Part shown: positions 25,485 to 33,563 of the stretch, piece by piece
Layout: every line of letters starts with the position of its first letter
Numbering within the stretch: the stretch's first letter is position 1
Origin: Bin87 sp963666865
GTDB lineage: Bacteria; Chloroflexota; Dehalococcoidia; Lucifugimonadales; UBA3495
Direction: 5' to 3'
NCBI GenBank assembly: GCA_963666865.1
Contig: OY763072.1
Coordinates: 3,100,001-3,164,000 of the forward strand
Length of the DNA stretch: 64,000 bases
Translations under genes and position numbers: made by a program
The notes under the pieces: generated by a model
What the model saw: the letters and a program-made list of their open reading frames with translations, nothing else
Told to the model about the DNA's origin: nothing
The model's database searches: none

Positions 25485-26687
25485 TTAGTCTTTGCCGCTA
25501 TGGGCGGCGAAACTTCGCTGCGCGGCTGACACGCTGGCGCCGTAGGCGACTTCGTAACCCATGTCACCGAGGATGACCTCCAGGGCAGACAGGACGGACA
25601 GGACGCTGCGTTCGCGGGCGCCTTCGCCCATCATGCCGATGCGCCAGACTTTGCCGCGGAACTCGCCGAGGCCGCCGCTGACCTCGATGTCGAACTCGTT
25701 GAGCAGGCGGGAGCGTACCACCGCCTCGTCGGTGCCCTCGGGCGCGTTGACCACGGTGATGGGGTTGAGCTGATAGTCCGGGTCGGTGGCGAGATCCAAG
25801 CCCATGGCGGTCAGGCCGGCGCGGAGGCCGGCGGCTACCTTGGCGTGGCGGTCGTGGCGTCCCGTGATGCCCTCCTCCATCATCATGCGCAGCGATTCGC
25901 GCATGGCGTAGATCATGGTGATGGGACTGGTGTGGTGATAGACGCGCTGGGTCTCGTTCCAGTATTCGGCGACGCCCTGCAAGTTGAAGTAGAAGCTCTC
26001 CACGGAAGTGTCGCGCTGGTCGATTACGTTCATAGCCCGTTCGCCGAAGCTGATGGGAGCGAGGCCCGGAGGGGCGCCCAGGCACTTCTGGCTGGCGCTG
26101 TAGCAAACGTCGATGTCCCAGTCGTCCACCTGGACGTCGTGGCTGCCCAGGGATGTGACGGCGTCAGCCACCACCAACGCGCCGTGTCGGTGAGCCAGGT
26201 CGATGGCATCCTGCAACGGCGTGATCGCGCCGGTGGAGGTTTCGGCGTGGACCAACCCGACCATCTTGGCGCCGGGGTTGGCGTTCAGCGCGTCTTCCAG
26301 GGCGTTCAGGTCAGCGGGTTTGCCCCAGGGAGAATCGACCATGATCGTGTTCGCGCCGCAACGTTGGGCGATGTCCGCGAGACGAACTCCGAAATACCCG
26401 TTGCGACACACGATAGCAGTGTCGCCCCGCTCCAAGACGTTGACGCAAGCGGTTTCCATTGCTCCCGTTCCGGTGGCGGAAATGGGCATGGTGACCCGGT
26501 TGCCGGTGTGGAACACCTGGCGCAGCATTTCGCATACTTCGTCCATCACCTGGAAGAAGACGGGATCGAGATGGCCCACCACCGGCTGTGTCATCGCACG
26601 CAGCACGCGGGGATGCACGGTGCAGGGTCCCGCGCCCAGCAACAGGCGGTTGGGCGCTTCAAATTCGTCTCGGTATGATTCGATCAC
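25485..26687 (-). CDS. Class-V PLP aminotransferase (alanine-glyoxylate / serine-pyruvate type)
   Basis: 400 aa. LLLGAGPCTVHPRVLRAM and the PLP-lysine segment YSASQKCLGAPPGLAPISF are diagnostic of the alanine:glyoxylate and serine:glyoxylate aminotransferase group. HAETSTG and VADAVTSLG supply the phosphate and ring-nitrogen contacts. It converts glyoxylate to glycine using alanine or serine. It faces the glcDEF operon, which makes glyoxylate, so the two likely form one glycolate-salvage route (inference from position). Confidence 0.91.
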   Translation of the reverse strand: MIESYRDEFEAPNRLLLGAGPCTVHPRVLRAMTQPVVGHLDPVFFQVMDEVCEMLRQVFHTGNRVTMPISATGTGAMETACVNVLERGDTAIVCRNGYFGVRLADIAQRCGANTIMVDSPWGKPADLNALEDALNANPGAKMVGLVHAETSTGAITPLQDAIDLAHRHGALVVADAVTSLGSHDVQVDDWDIDVCYSASQKCLGAPPGLAPISFGERAMNVIDQRDTSVESFYFNLQGVAEYWNETQRVYHHTSPITMIYAMRESLRMMMEEGITGRHDRHAKVAAGLRAGLTAMGLDLATDPDYQLNPITVVNAPEGTDEAVVRSRLLNEFDIEVSGGLGEFRGKVWRIGMMGEGARERSVLSVLSALEVILGDMGYEVAYGASVSAAQRSFAAHSGKD

Positions 26688-26723
26688 GATGGTCTCCGCT
26701 TCATTTGTTTTGCCGAGTAATTG

Positions 26724-26746
26724 CCCTCTCCCAAAAGGGGAGAGGG
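26724..26746 (-). terminator. Hairpin after the SDR gene
   Basis: CCCTCTCCC, 5-base loop, GGGAGAGGG; on the minus strand the loop reads CTTTT. It lies 17 nt after the stop of the SDR gene and before the aminotransferase start, so read-through between the two should be limited. Confidence 0.5.
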
Positions 26747-26762
26747 GGTTTATGATGTCCGC

Positions 26763-27560
26763 TTACACCACCGCCGATGCGCCGCCGTCGATGTTGATGG
26801 CCACTCCAGTCAAGTAACTGGCCCGATCAGAAGCCAGGAAGGCGATCACGTCGCCGGCTTCTTCGCCTTCACCGACCCGGCCCAGGGGTACGCTGCGGCC
26901 GGCAGCCAACTGCTCGTAGAAATCGTTAAGGTCCAAATCCGGCTCGTTGCCGATGCGGGCGTCGTAGCGGCGTTGGTGCTGGCCGCTCTTGATCAGACCG
27001 ATGCACACGGTGTTGACCAGGATGTTGTCGGCAGCCAGGTCCTTGGACAGGCCCTTGGTGATGGCGATGCCGGCGGCGCGGGAGATGGACGTGGGCATGG
27101 AATTGGCGCCGGGGGTGCGCCCGCCCAGGTTGGTGACGTTGATGATGCGCCCGCCGCCGACCTTGCGCATTTCGGGGATGGAGGCCCGGATCAGACGCAC
27201 CGCGCCCCACACCTTCAGCTCGAAGTCGAACTCCCAATCGTCGTCGCTCACGTCCTCGAACCCTTTGGCCATGGAGGTGCCGGCGTTGTTCACCAGAATG
27301 TCAACACGCCCGTATCGCTCCACTGCGGTGTTGACCACGAGGGCCGCCGTGCCCTTGTCGGTGACGTCGGCGGATATGGGGAGGACCTCGCCCTCGGTGG
27401 CGGTACGGATTTCAGCGGCCGCCGCGTCCAATACATCCTGCCGGCGCGCCACGATGATGACGTTGGCGCCCTCACCGGCCATGCGCAAGGCGGCAGCTTT
27501 GCCGATGCCGTCGCTGCCGCCGGTTACAATCGCTACCTTGCCGTCCAGTCCCAGCTCCAT
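26763..27560 (-). CDS. Short-chain dehydrogenase/reductase
   Basis: 265 aa classical SDR. The cofactor motif is TGGSDGIGKA and LVNNAG follows. Where the catalytic YxxxK is expected (after VTNLGGRTPGANSMP) the sequence is TSISRAAGIAITKGL, with Ser in place of the active-site Tyr and Ala in place of the Lys. GAS-type C-terminal sequence (YLTGVAINIDGG) is normal. AAGGAGG precedes the ATG. The loss of Tyr and Lys suggests an altered or non-oxidoreductase function, unless alternative residues compensate. Confidence 0.9.
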   Translation of the reverse strand: MELGLDGKVAIVTGGSDGIGKAAALRMAGEGANVIIVARRQDVLDAAAAEIRTATEGEVLPISADVTDKGTAALVVNTAVERYGRVDILVNNAGTSMAKGFEDVSDDDWEFDFELKVWGAVRLIRASIPEMRKVGGGRIINVTNLGGRTPGANSMPTSISRAAGIAITKGLSKDLAADNILVNTVCIGLIKSGQHQRRYDARIGNEPDLDLNDFYEQLAAGRSVPLGRVGEGEEAGDVIAFLASDRASYLTGVAINIDGGASAVV

Positions 27561-27684
27561 CGTAAGCCTCCTTGCATTGCAACACCCGAAATTCGCAAAT
27601 GTTTCGGGGCGAGAATTATGTCTATAGGCGGACGCGATTATAGCATAGACGCGACGATTCCTTACTTATTTGGGCCTCCCGACA

Positions 27685-28917
27685 CAGGGCAATCGCGTCT
27701 TAATGAGATTTTTAGAAATGTGTTAATGTCGGAGGATATATTGAGGGTCGCGGAGGCAGGCGGACATGGCGCAACCACCCAAGGCAACTATTCTCGATCA
27801 TTTCGCTGACCTTGACGACCCACGGGTAGAACGCACCCGACGCCATAAACTGGTGGACATCATTGCTATTGCGATCTGCGCCACCATCTGCGGCGCCGAT
27901 TCTTGGGTCCATATCGAGCTCTTCGGCAGGAGCAAGCTGGCCTGGTTTCAATCCTTCTTGGAACTGCCTGGCGGCATCCCGTCCCATGATACCTTCGGGG
28001 ATGTCTTCGCTCGGCTGGACCCAGTGCAGTTGCAGGACTGCTTCATCTCCTGGACCCAGGCCATCGCCCAGTTATTGCCCGGCGAGGTAGTGGCCATTGA
28101 CGGTAAGACAGCCCGACGGTCCTACGACCGCGCTGGGAATAAGGGCGCCATCCACATGGTCAGCGCTTGGGCCACGCAGAACGCCCTGACCTTGGGTCAG
28201 GTCAAAACCGAGGAGAAATCCAACGAGATCACCGCCATTCCCCAACTGTTGGAGATGTTGGAGTTGCACGGTTGCATCGTAACTATCGATGCTATGGGCT
28301 GCCAGCGGGAGATCGCCCAGCAAATCACCCAGGGCGGCGCCGACTACGTGCTGACGGTGAAGGAGAACCAAGGGCAACTGCACGAGGGCATCCGCGACCT
28401 GTTCGAAGGGGCCGAGGCGCTGGGTTTTGACGGGGTGTCCTATGACCACACGGAAACCGTGGAGAAAGGGCATGGACGGCTGGAACGTCGGGAATGCTGG
28501 GTCATCACCGATCAAGACTGTCTGGACTATCTGGACCCCCAAGGGCAATGGCCGCAACTGAAAGCCGCCGTCAGGGTGGTGGGCCATCGTCAAACCACAG
28601 AAGGATCAACCAGCCAACCCCGCTACTACATCAGCAGTCTGGCGGCCTCGGCAGAACAACTGCTGGCTGCCATCAGAAGCCACTGGAGCATCGAAAACTC
28701 GTTGCACTGGACCCTTGACGTGACCTTTCGGGAAGATCAGTGCCGAGTGCGCAAGGACAATGGCCCACAGAACATCAACACGCTGCGGCAGATCGGACAC
28801 AACCTGTTGAAGAACGAGAAAACCCTGAAAGTGGGCATCCAGGGCAAACGCCTCAACGCCGGATGGGACGAGGACTACCTGCTCAAAGTGCTCCTCGGAT
28901 AAGACGCGATTGCCCTG
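27685..28917. mobile_element. ISAs1-family insertion sequence, complete
   Basis: 1233 bp bounded by perfect 18-bp inverted repeats CAGGGCAATCGCGTCTTA (27685-27702) and its complement (28900-28917). The flanks CCTCCCGACA (left) and CCGCCCGACA (right) form a 10-bp target duplication with one mismatch. The transposase frame is intact, so the element may still be mobile. Confidence 0.93.
27766..28902 (+). CDS. ISAs1-family transposase
   Basis: 378 aa DDE transposase. DPRVERTRRHKLVDIIAIA at the N-terminus, the first Asp in VVAIDGKTARRS, the second in VTIDAMGCQ, and the Glu in SHWSIENSLHWTLDVTFRED are all present. The length matches the family and nothing is missing. The gene almost reaches the right inverted repeat. 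Confidence 0.95.
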   Translation: MAQPPKATILDHFADLDDPRVERTRRHKLVDIIAIAICATICGADSWVHIELFGRSKLAWFQSFLELPGGIPSHDTFGDVFARLDPVQLQDCFISWTQAIAQLLPGEVVAIDGKTARRSYDRAGNKGAIHMVSAWATQNALTLGQVKTEEKSNEITAIPQLLEMLELHGCIVTIDAMGCQREIAQQITQGGADYVLTVKENQGQLHEGIRDLFEGAEALGFDGVSYDHTETVEKGHGRLERRECWVITDQDCLDYLDPQGQWPQLKAAVRVVGHRQTTEGSTSQPRYYISSLAASAEQLLAAIRSHWSIENSLHWTLDVTFREDQCRVRKDNGPQNINTLRQIGHNLLKNEKTLKVGIQGKRLNAGWDEDYLLKVLLG

Positions 28918-29678
28918 CCGCCCGACAAGCCCCAGGAGTCATCGTCGTTACAGTTGTCGAGCATGTCTTCCAGTGCGGAAATTTCAGCCTGAGTAACGGT
29001 TAACTGCCAGCGGGCTTTCACGTCAATCCAATCAGCGGCGTAGCGGCACCAGCCGGCGCGGTTCTCGGGGCGCCAGGCGTCGGGAGGCTTCTTGCCTTTG
29101 GACCGATTGACCGAGGCGCTGGTCACCTGGAGACTGGGCGGGTTCGCCAGGTCGTTGGCGTATTTGCGCTTGCGGTCGGCGTCCCAACGCCATCCGCCGG
29201 ATTCATGGGCGTGACCGAGAGGTACGTGATGGTCAATGTCAACGTCGCCGGCGTCGGTGAACACCTCGCCGCTCCAGGGGCCGAGCCATTCGCCGCCAGT
29301 GACCTGACATCCCTCATCGGTTGCAAAGGACACGGCGGCCCGGCTTTCCTCGATCAATACCTCAGCACGCGCGTCCTGGCAATCCTGGTCGGCGTCAACC
29401 CAGTGCCGCCAATCCCTTCGGTTGTATTCGACATCACCGCCGCGCTCCGCCACTGGCAACGCGTTGAGCGTGGCAATTACCTCTGCCACGTCCGGGGAAA
29501 GGGGCCGCGCCGCGTCGGAATTTTCGCCTGACGGTGACCCCTCCGGGGCAGCCAGCGTGGCTACTTCATCCGCCACCCGCTGAACGGTTTGCACGGTCCT
29601 GACGCCGGAATCACACGCCAGCACAAGGACGATGGCTAACAGCGGCAGCGCCAGCAGCATGAAGAGACGTGGGCGCAT
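28875..29678 (-). CDS. HNH/DUF1524-like lipoprotein nuclease, 3' end altered by IS
   Basis: 267 aa from the ATG at 29678. A lipoprotein signal LLALPLLAIVLVLAC ends at the lipobox cysteine. The nuclease core is EYNRRDWRHW, then DVDIDHHVPLGHAHESGG, KYANDLANPPSLQVTSASVN and KGKKPPDAWRP, as in secreted HNH-family (GmrSD C-terminal-like) nucleases. The last 12 or so residues (AIASYPRSTLSR) are encoded by the ISAs1 end. Rejoining the flanks without the IS gives LSGG then PNK and a TAA, so the element landed about four codons before the original stop and the enzyme core is intact. Confidence 0.85.
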   Translation of the reverse strand: MRPRLFMLLALPLLAIVLVLACDSGVRTVQTVQRVADEVATLAAPEGSPSGENSDAARPLSPDVAEVIATLNALPVAERGGDVEYNRRDWRHWVDADQDCQDARAEVLIEESRAAVSFATDEGCQVTGGEWLGPWSGEVFTDAGDVDIDHHVPLGHAHESGGWRWDADRKRKYANDLANPPSLQVTSASVNRSKGKKPPDAWRPENRAGWCRYAADWIDVKARWQLTVTQAEISALEDMLDNCNDDDSWGLSGGRAIASYPRSTLSR

Positions 29679-29683
29679 TGAGT

Positions 29684-29711
29684 CTGGATTCCGGCTTTCG
29701 CCGGAATGACG
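29684..29711. repeat. ATTCCGGC palindrome (R1 family)
   Basis: Standard copy of the 20-base core between trpB and the HNH lipoprotein gene. Confidence 0.9.
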
Positions 29712-29731
29712 GGCTAGATACAAGGCCGAGG

Positions 29732-30940
29732 CTAAACTCCGATGCCTTCCCGCTCGGCGATGGATGGCACGTCCTTGTCGCCCCGACCGCTGAGGCAGAC
29801 GAGGATGATGCAGTCGGACGGCATATCGGCGGCCATTCGGCTGACGTGGTAGATGGCGTGGGCCGATTCAAGAGCGGGGATGATGCCCTCGGTTCGGCAA
29901 AGGAGGCGGAATCCCTCCAAAGCCTCATCGTCAGTTACGGCCAGGTATTCGGCGCGGCCGGTGGCCTTCAACCAGCTGTGTTCCGGCCCCACGCCGGGAT
30001 AGTCCAAGCCCGCCGAGATGCTATGGGCTTCCTGGATTTGACCGTGCTCGTCCTGCAACAAGTAGGACATAGAGCCGTGCAAGACGCCGGGCCGTCCGGC
30101 GGACAGGGTTGCCGAATGGCGTCCCGTTTCCACCCCTTCGCCGGCGGCCTCCACTCCCACCAACCTCACGCCGGCGTCGCCGATAAATTCGTAGAAAGTG
30201 CCAATGGCGTTGCTGCCGCCGCCGACGCAGGCGGAAACCACGTCGGGCAGGCGTCCTTCGGCGTCCAGGATTTGCTGGCGGGCTTCCCTACCGATGACCG
30301 ACTGGAAGTCGCGCACCAGCATGGGATACGGGTGCGGCCCCACGACGCTGCCAATGAGGTAGTGGGTGGTCTCCACGTTGGTCACCCAGTCCCGGATGGC
30401 CTCGTTGATGGCGTCTTTGAGAGTCCGGGTGCCTGATTCGACGGCGATGACTTCCGCTCCCAGCAGGCGCATCCGGTACACGTTGAGGGCCTGGCGCACC
30501 GTGTCCTCGACGCCCATGTAAACGATGCACTGCAACCCCAGCATGGCGCAGACGGTAGCAGTGGCGACGCCGTGCTGGCCGGCGCCGGTTTCGGCGATGA
30601 TGCGCTGCTTGCCCATGCGTTGGGCCAGCAGGCACTGGCCCAGGGCGTTGTTGATTTTATGAGCGCCGGTGTGGGCCAGATCCTCCCGCTTCAGGTAGAT
30701 GCGCGCTCCGCCGCATTGACGGCTCAGGTTCTCGGCGTAGTACAGCGCGGTGGGACGGCCGGCGTAGTTTCGCATCAGATGATCCAGTTGCTCGGCGAAA
30801 CTCGCGTCATCCTGGACGGCGCGATAGGAATCCTCCAACTCGGTGAGGGCAGCCATGACCGTTTCGGGAACGAACTTGCCGCCGAAATCACCGAAACGTC
30901 CGCGTTCATCGGGGAGTGTCGTCTGCGCTGTAGTTGCCAT
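29732..30940 (-). CDS. trpB: Tryptophan synthase beta chain
   Basis: 402 aa. RPTALYYAENLSR, the PLP lysine in EDLAHTGAHKINNALGQ, ETGAGQHGVATATVCA, the phosphate loop VGGGSNAIGTFYEF and C-terminal CLSGRGDKD are all present. It condenses indole with serine. No trpA follows in this window; the next gene downstream is the HNH lipoprotein. Confidence 0.97.
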   Translation of the reverse strand: MATTAQTTLPDERGRFGDFGGKFVPETVMAALTELEDSYRAVQDDASFAEQLDHLMRNYAGRPTALYYAENLSRQCGGARIYLKREDLAHTGAHKINNALGQCLLAQRMGKQRIIAETGAGQHGVATATVCAMLGLQCIVYMGVEDTVRQALNVYRMRLLGAEVIAVESGTRTLKDAINEAIRDWVTNVETTHYLIGSVVGPHPYPMLVRDFQSVIGREARQQILDAEGRLPDVVSACVGGGSNAIGTFYEFIGDAGVRLVGVEAAGEGVETGRHSATLSAGRPGVLHGSMSYLLQDEHGQIQEAHSISAGLDYPGVGPEHSWLKATGRAEYLAVTDDEALEGFRLLCRTEGIIPALESAHAIYHVSRMAADMPSDCIILVCLSGRGDKDVPSIAEREGIGV

Positions 30941-30957
30941 AGTCGTATCACCCCAAC

Positions 30958-31653
30958 CTATCTGGATTCCGGCGAAAGCCGGAATGACGATCTCTGATTA
31001 CCACCGTGTCTTGCGTTGGTGACGAAGCGCCGGATTTTGTCCGCATCTTGTTCGCCATCAGTTTCCACGCCGCTGGACACGTCCACTCCCCACGGCTTAA
31101 CCAGGGATACGGCCTGACTCACATTGTCGGGTGTCAGACCACCGGCCAGCATGAAACTCCGGCCCGAGGATGCCAGTTGCGCCGCGATGCTCCAGTCGAA
31201 GGATTCTCCGGTGCCACCGTGCAGTCCGGCGACCTGACTGTCCAGCGTCACCGTGCATCCAGCAGCGGCATAGGCGTCGATGAGATTGCTTATCTCGGCG
31301 ATAGGGGCGTCGTTTGCAACGTGCAGCACCTTGATCACGCGGGCATGGTCTCCCACTGCGCGGCAGTACTCCACTGCTTCTTCTCCGCACAGTTGGACAA
31401 CATCCAGGCCGGCGATGGCGATGGTGTCCAACACCTCTTCCAGCGGCTGGTCGCCGAAGAGACCTACGGAACGAGGAGCTTCCGGCCCAACGGCGCGCAA
31501 CCGGTCGGTGATCAGGCGGGCTGCCGATGGCTCAACGCGTCGTCGTCGTCCCGGTACGAAAACGATGCCGAAATAGTCGGCCCCTGCTTCAGCGGCTACC
31601 AGGGCGTTTTCGGCCCGGCGGACGCCGCAGATTTTCACGGTGGTGCGTGACAT
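30958..31653 (-). CDS. trpF: Phosphoribosylanthranilate isomerase
   Basis: 231 aa TIM barrel. VKICGVRRAENALVAAEAGADYFGIVF opens with the catalytic Cys; VVQLCGEE, VTLDSQ and LAGGLTPDNV follow, with WGVDVSSGVE near the end. The C-terminal NQRSSFRLSPESR is encoded by an R1 palindrome (30962-30988), extending the protein by about 13 residues beyond the barrel. It is 4 nt after trpC. Confidence 0.95.
   Translation of the reverse strand: MSRTTVKICGVRRAENALVAAEAGADYFGIVFVPGRRRRVEPSAARLITDRLRAVGPEAPRSVGLFGDQPLEEVLDTIAIAGLDVVQLCGEEAVEYCRAVGDHARVIKVLHVANDAPIAEISNLIDAYAAAGCTVTLDSQVAGLHGGTGESFDWSIAAQLASSGRSFMLAGGLTPDNVSQAVSLVKPWGVDVSSGVETDGEQDADKIRRFVTNARHGGNQRSSFRLSPESR
30962..30988. repeat. ATTCCGGC palindrome forming the 3' end of trpF (R1 family)
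   Basis: Inverse orientation of the repeat (GGCGAAAGCC centre). It supplies the last codons of trpF up to just before its stop. Confidence 0.88.
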
Positions 31654-31657
31654 GGGA

Positions 31658-32461
31658 CTAACTTGCCAAAAGGGCCGGCACGCCGGTCAGGGAGCGCACT
31701 TTGGCCGCCGTATCGTCGGCGGTGACCAGCGCTTCGCCCACCAGCACGGCGTTGACGCCCAGGGGTTCGAGGCGCGCCAGATCCTCGGGTGTGCTGATTC
31801 CGCTCTCGCTGACGATGATTTTACCGGCCGGTATGAGCGGAGCCAGCGATTCGGTGGTCGCCAGATCGGTGACGAATGTGTGCAGATCGCGGTTGTTGAT
31901 GCCGATGATCTCGGCGCCGGCATCGACCGCCGTTGCAATCTCTCCGGCGTCATGGGTTTCCACCAGGGGCGTCATGCCCAGCGTCCGCCCCAGATCTATA
32001 AGTTCGGCCAATTGGGACGGGTACAGAATGTCCACGATGAGGAGGTAGGTGTCGGCGCCGATAGCGCGGGCTTCGTAGATCTGGTAGGGGTCGAAGAGAA
32101 AGTCCTTGCGCAGCACCGGGGCATGGCCCGACGCGCCGCTCTCCTTGACCGCCGTCAAATGGGCCGGCTCGCCCAGGAAGTGGCTGTCGGTGATTACCGA
32201 GATCGCAGCCGCTCCGTTGCCGTGGTAGGTGGCGGCCAGTTCAGTCGGGTGGAAATCCTCGCGGAGCAGGCCCTTGGAAGGTGACGCCTTTTTGACCTCG
32301 GCGATCAGGCTGATGCCCTCTCCGCGCAAGGCGCCGGCGAAGTCCAATGCCGGCGGTCGGTTGGCAATGGTCTCTTGTAAAGCCGACAAGGACGTGGCGG
32401 CCACGGACGCGGTCAGTTCCTCCCGCTTTTTGGCAACGATTTGGTCCAGAATGCTTGCCAT
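31658..32461 (-). CDS. trpC: Indole-3-glycerol-phosphate synthase
   Basis: 267 aa from the ATG at 32461 (GGGAG 9 nt upstream). ILDQIVAKKREEL, ISLIAEVKKASPSKG (Glu and Lys of the active site), VLRKDFLFDPYQIYEA, GINNRDLHTF and VSESGISTPED are the expected barrel motifs. It closes the indole ring. Order in the transcript is trpD-trpC-trpF-trpB. Confidence 0.96.
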   Translation of the reverse strand: MASILDQIVAKKREELTASVAATSLSALQETIANRPPALDFAGALRGEGISLIAEVKKASPSKGLLREDFHPTELAATYHGNGAAAISVITDSHFLGEPAHLTAVKESGASGHAPVLRKDFLFDPYQIYEARAIGADTYLLIVDILYPSQLAELIDLGRTLGMTPLVETHDAGEIATAVDAGAEIIGINNRDLHTFVTDLATTESLAPLIPAGKIIVSESGISTPEDLARLEPLGVNAVLVGEALVTADDTAAKVRSLTGVPALLAS

Positions 32462-32484
32462 TGGGCTGTCTCCCAATCTGCGAG

Positions 32485-32512
32485 GTAGGGGCGAATGATT
32501 ATTCGCCCCTAC
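32485..32512. repeat. GTAGGGGCGAAT palindrome (R2 family)
   Basis: Arms GTAGGGGCGAAT and ATTCGCCCCTAC, lying between trpD and trpC where it could act on the polycistronic mRNA. Confidence 0.9.
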
Positions 32513-32518
32513 GGATGA

Positions 32519-33550
32519 TTAATCAGGCGATAATTCTCGGGTCAACGCCACCAGGGCGTCCATTTTTTCCGCCGCCTGCCCGTTGGCGATGGACGCGGCG
32601 GCCATCTCAATGCCTTCCAACAGGGTATTCGCCATATCACCGGCAACCAGCGCCGCGCCGCTGTTCAGCACTACAGCGTCGCGGATTGGGCCGGTGGCGC
32701 CGGCCAGGATGCTGCGCATGGTGGCGGCGTTGGCCGCCGGGTCGCCGCCGCGCAGGTCCTCCGGCGTGGCGTGGGGCAGGCCCAACTGGCGGGGCTGGAC
32801 CAGGTACGGCCGGATCTCCCCGTCGAACACTTCCCACCCGGGAGTGTCGCTGCCGAGGGATAACTCGTCCATACCGTCGTCGCTATGCACTATTATGGCG
32901 TGGTGAGCGCCGAACAGGCGCAGCGCTGCGGCCATCTTTTCGCCCACTTCCGGGTAGCCCACGCCGATGAGCTGGCAGGAGACGCCAGCGGGGTTAGTCA
33001 AGGGTCCCAGCACGTTGAACACGGTGCGGATGCCGATTTCCCGGCGCACCGGGGCGGCATAGCGCATGGCCGGGTGGTATGCCGGCGCGAACATGAACCC
33101 GATGCCGATTTCCCGCAGGCAACGCTCAACTGCGTCCGGTGGCAGCTCAATGCGGACGCCCAGGGCCTCCAGCACATCGGCGCTGCCGCAGTCTCCCGAC
33201 GCGGCCCGGTTGCCGTGCTTGGCGACGGTGAGTCCGGCGCCGGCGACTACGAACGCGGCGGCGGTTGAAATGTTGAAGGTCCCCTTGCGGTCGCCGCCGG
33301 TGCCGCAGGTGTCGATGGCCTTGCCGTCCACGTTGACCCGCAGGGATTTTTCCCGCATCACGGTGGCAAAACCGGCGATTTCCTCGGGTGTTTCGCCTTT
33401 CAGTGCCAATGCGGTCAGGTAGGCCCCCAACTGGGCCGGGGTGGCATCGCCCTCCATCACCTCCCGCATTACTTCGATGGCGTCGGCCATGGAGAGGGAT
33501 TGGCCGGCTGTTGCCGATGAGATGGCTTCACGGATCATATGAGATTCCAT
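32519..33550 (-). CDS. trpD: Anthranilate phosphoribosyltransferase
   Basis: 343 aa. IDTCGTGGDRKGTFNISTAAA (PRPP loop), KHGNRAASGDCGSADVLEALG, RTVFNVLGPLTNPA and the tail LNSGAALV are diagnostic. The ATG at 33550 or 33538 is the real start; the frame remains open to 33775 but that part is antisense to the upstream gene. It lies 13 nt after a Uma2 gene on the same strand. No trpE or trpG is in the window. Confidence 0.95.
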   Translation of the reverse strand: MESHMIREAISSATAGQSLSMADAIEVMREVMEGDATPAQLGAYLTALALKGETPEEIAGFATVMREKSLRVNVDGKAIDTCGTGGDRKGTFNISTAAAFVVAGAGLTVAKHGNRAASGDCGSADVLEALGVRIELPPDAVERCLREIGIGFMFAPAYHPAMRYAAPVRREIGIRTVFNVLGPLTNPAGVSCQLIGVGYPEVGEKMAAALRLFGAHHAIIVHSDDGMDELSLGSDTPGWEVFDGEIRPYLVQPRQLGLPHATPEDLRGGDPAANAATMRSILAGATGPIRDAVVLNSGAALVAGDMANTLLEGIEMAAASIANGQAAEKMDALVALTRELSPD

Positions 33551-33563
33551 CAAGACGTGGTGG

